DNA of 5,306 bases from Armatimonadota bacterium (GTDB lineage: Bacteria; Armatimonadota; Armatimonadia; Armatimonadales; Armatimonadaceae): the NCBI GenBank assembly GCA_014380985.1, contig JACMIU010000065.1, positions 1 through 5,306 of the forward strand. The letters are read 5' to 3'. Below are positions 4,891 to 5,306 of this stretch, one piece after another. Positions within the stretch are counted from its first letter, which is position 1. Each line of letters opens with the position of its first letter. The notes beneath the pieces were generated by a model. The model saw nothing but the letters and a program-made list of their open reading frames with translations, was not told the origin of the DNA and made no database searches. The translations under genes and the position numbers were made by a program.

Positions 4891-5235
4891 ATGAGAATAA
4901 AAACAATCGCAGGATGGTTGATGGTCGGCGCGTTCGCGTTTGCCGCCCCGACCTTCGCGCACGAAGGCGCGAAATGCCCGGTTCCCGCGAAAAAAGCAGT
5001 GTTCGTGAAGGGCGGCAAAACGCTGGCACTGAAACTGTCCGGCTTACACTGCGCGGGATGCGCTACGGGAGTGGAGAATAAATTACTCAAGGTTCCCGGT
5101 GTCGCCGGGGCAACCGTGAATCCGGCAAAGCAAACGGCGACCGTGACCATCCGCAAAGGCGCGAAACGCCCTGCCGACGCCGCGCTGAAAGCCGCTGTGA
5201 AAGCGGCGGGGTTTGTCTGCGTCGCCGTGAAATAG
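4891..5235 (+). CDS. Periplasmic heavy-metal-associated (HMA) domain protein
   Basis: This 114-residue protein has an N-terminal signal peptide (MRIK, hydrophobic 6-19, likely cleavage after TFA at residue 23). A single HMA domain follows at about 44-113. The metal site is GLHCAGC (51-57), with Cys54 and Cys57, the form of the GMxCxxC motif found in MerP, CopZ and the N-terminal domains of copper ATPases. The strand and helix order fits the ferredoxin-like fold: TLALKLSGL, helix ATGVENKLLKV, GVAGATVNPAKQTATVTI, helix ADAALKAAVKAAGF. The family binds Cu(I), Hg(II) or similar ions and passes them to partners; copper is the likeliest here, but this is inference. The predicted mature N-terminus is His-Glu-Gly, and extra cysteines lie at 29 and 110. 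AAAGGA (4880-4885) precedes the ATG at 5 nt. It is last in the unit, before a strong terminator hairpin. Confidence 0.9.
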   Translation: MRIKTIAGWLMVGAFAFAAPTFAHEGAKCPVPAKKAVFVKGGKTLALKLSGLHCAGCATGVENKLLKVPGVAGATVNPAKQTATVTIRKGAKRPADAALKAAVKAAGFVCVAVK

Positions 5236-5245
5236 CGTCCCGCTG

Positions 5246-5292
5246 GTAGACGACGACCGGGCTACCGACAGCAGTAGCCCGGTCGTCGCTAC
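5246..5292 (+). terminator. Strong hairpin terminator after the HMA gene
   Basis: Arms 5251-5265 and 5274-5288 are perfectly complementary over 15 bp (CGACGACCGGGCTAC) around an 8-nt loop. GTAG (5246-5249) pairs with CTAC (5289-5292) across one bulged A to extend the stem. It begins 10 nt after the HMA stop codon. The following stretch (TCTACTTCC) is only mildly T-rich, so it may be Rho-assisted or bidirectional. The rest of the right edge to 5306 holds no gene I can see. Confidence 0.75.
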
Positions 5293-5306
5293 TCTACTTC
5301 CGGCGC

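Overview
The window is GC-rich (around 60% by eye) and gene-dense, and looks like a bacterial chromosome. The best lineage clue is the prepilin-like protein at 4117-4878. Its [20 protein letters not shown] leader helix runs into FAQAR and ends in a 'FVDGHAKW' block, a style very common in Armatimonadota and also seen in Planctomycetota. Uma2-type nucleases in multiple copies fit Armatimonadota, Chloroflexota, Cyanobacteria and Deinococcota. Armatimonadota is my best guess; it is an inference, not a proof.

Layout. (1) Bases 2-283 are the C-terminal end of riboflavin synthase (ribE), cut by the left edge. (2) Two tandem paralogous Uma2-family PD-(D/E)XK nuclease genes follow on the same strand (302-979 and 984-1655), about 70% identical in protein. 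The second has no Shine-Dalgarno but has its own TAAAAT box exactly 6 nt before the ATG. (3) They converge, with a 4-nt gap, on a minus-strand two-gene operon: a single-pass membrane protein of unknown function (3326-2778), then an M50-type intramembrane zinc protease with a repeat-like helical tail (2775-1660). The first gene of this operon looks leaderless. (4) The divergent intergenic region 3327-3545 holds an AT-richer element, bounded by a 23-26 nt inverted repeat with a third, looser copy inside. (5) Rightwards run three genes for exported or surface proteins: a Cys-rich protein with a CxCxxCPG...CCC cluster (3546-4031), a type IV pilin-like/pseudopilin protein (4117-4878) and a periplasmic HMA-domain metal-binding protein (4891-5235). 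A strong 15-bp hairpin at 5251-5288 closes the unit.

How the parts may work together. The right-hand unit reads as a small envelope metal-handling (probably copper) module that includes a pilin-like protein. The pilin and HMA genes are only 12 nt apart. The minus-strand pair could be a membrane protease and its partner or substrate. The most notable points are the repeat element between the divergent promoters, the two start sites of leaderless type, and the pseudopilin placed between two putative metal-binding exported proteins.
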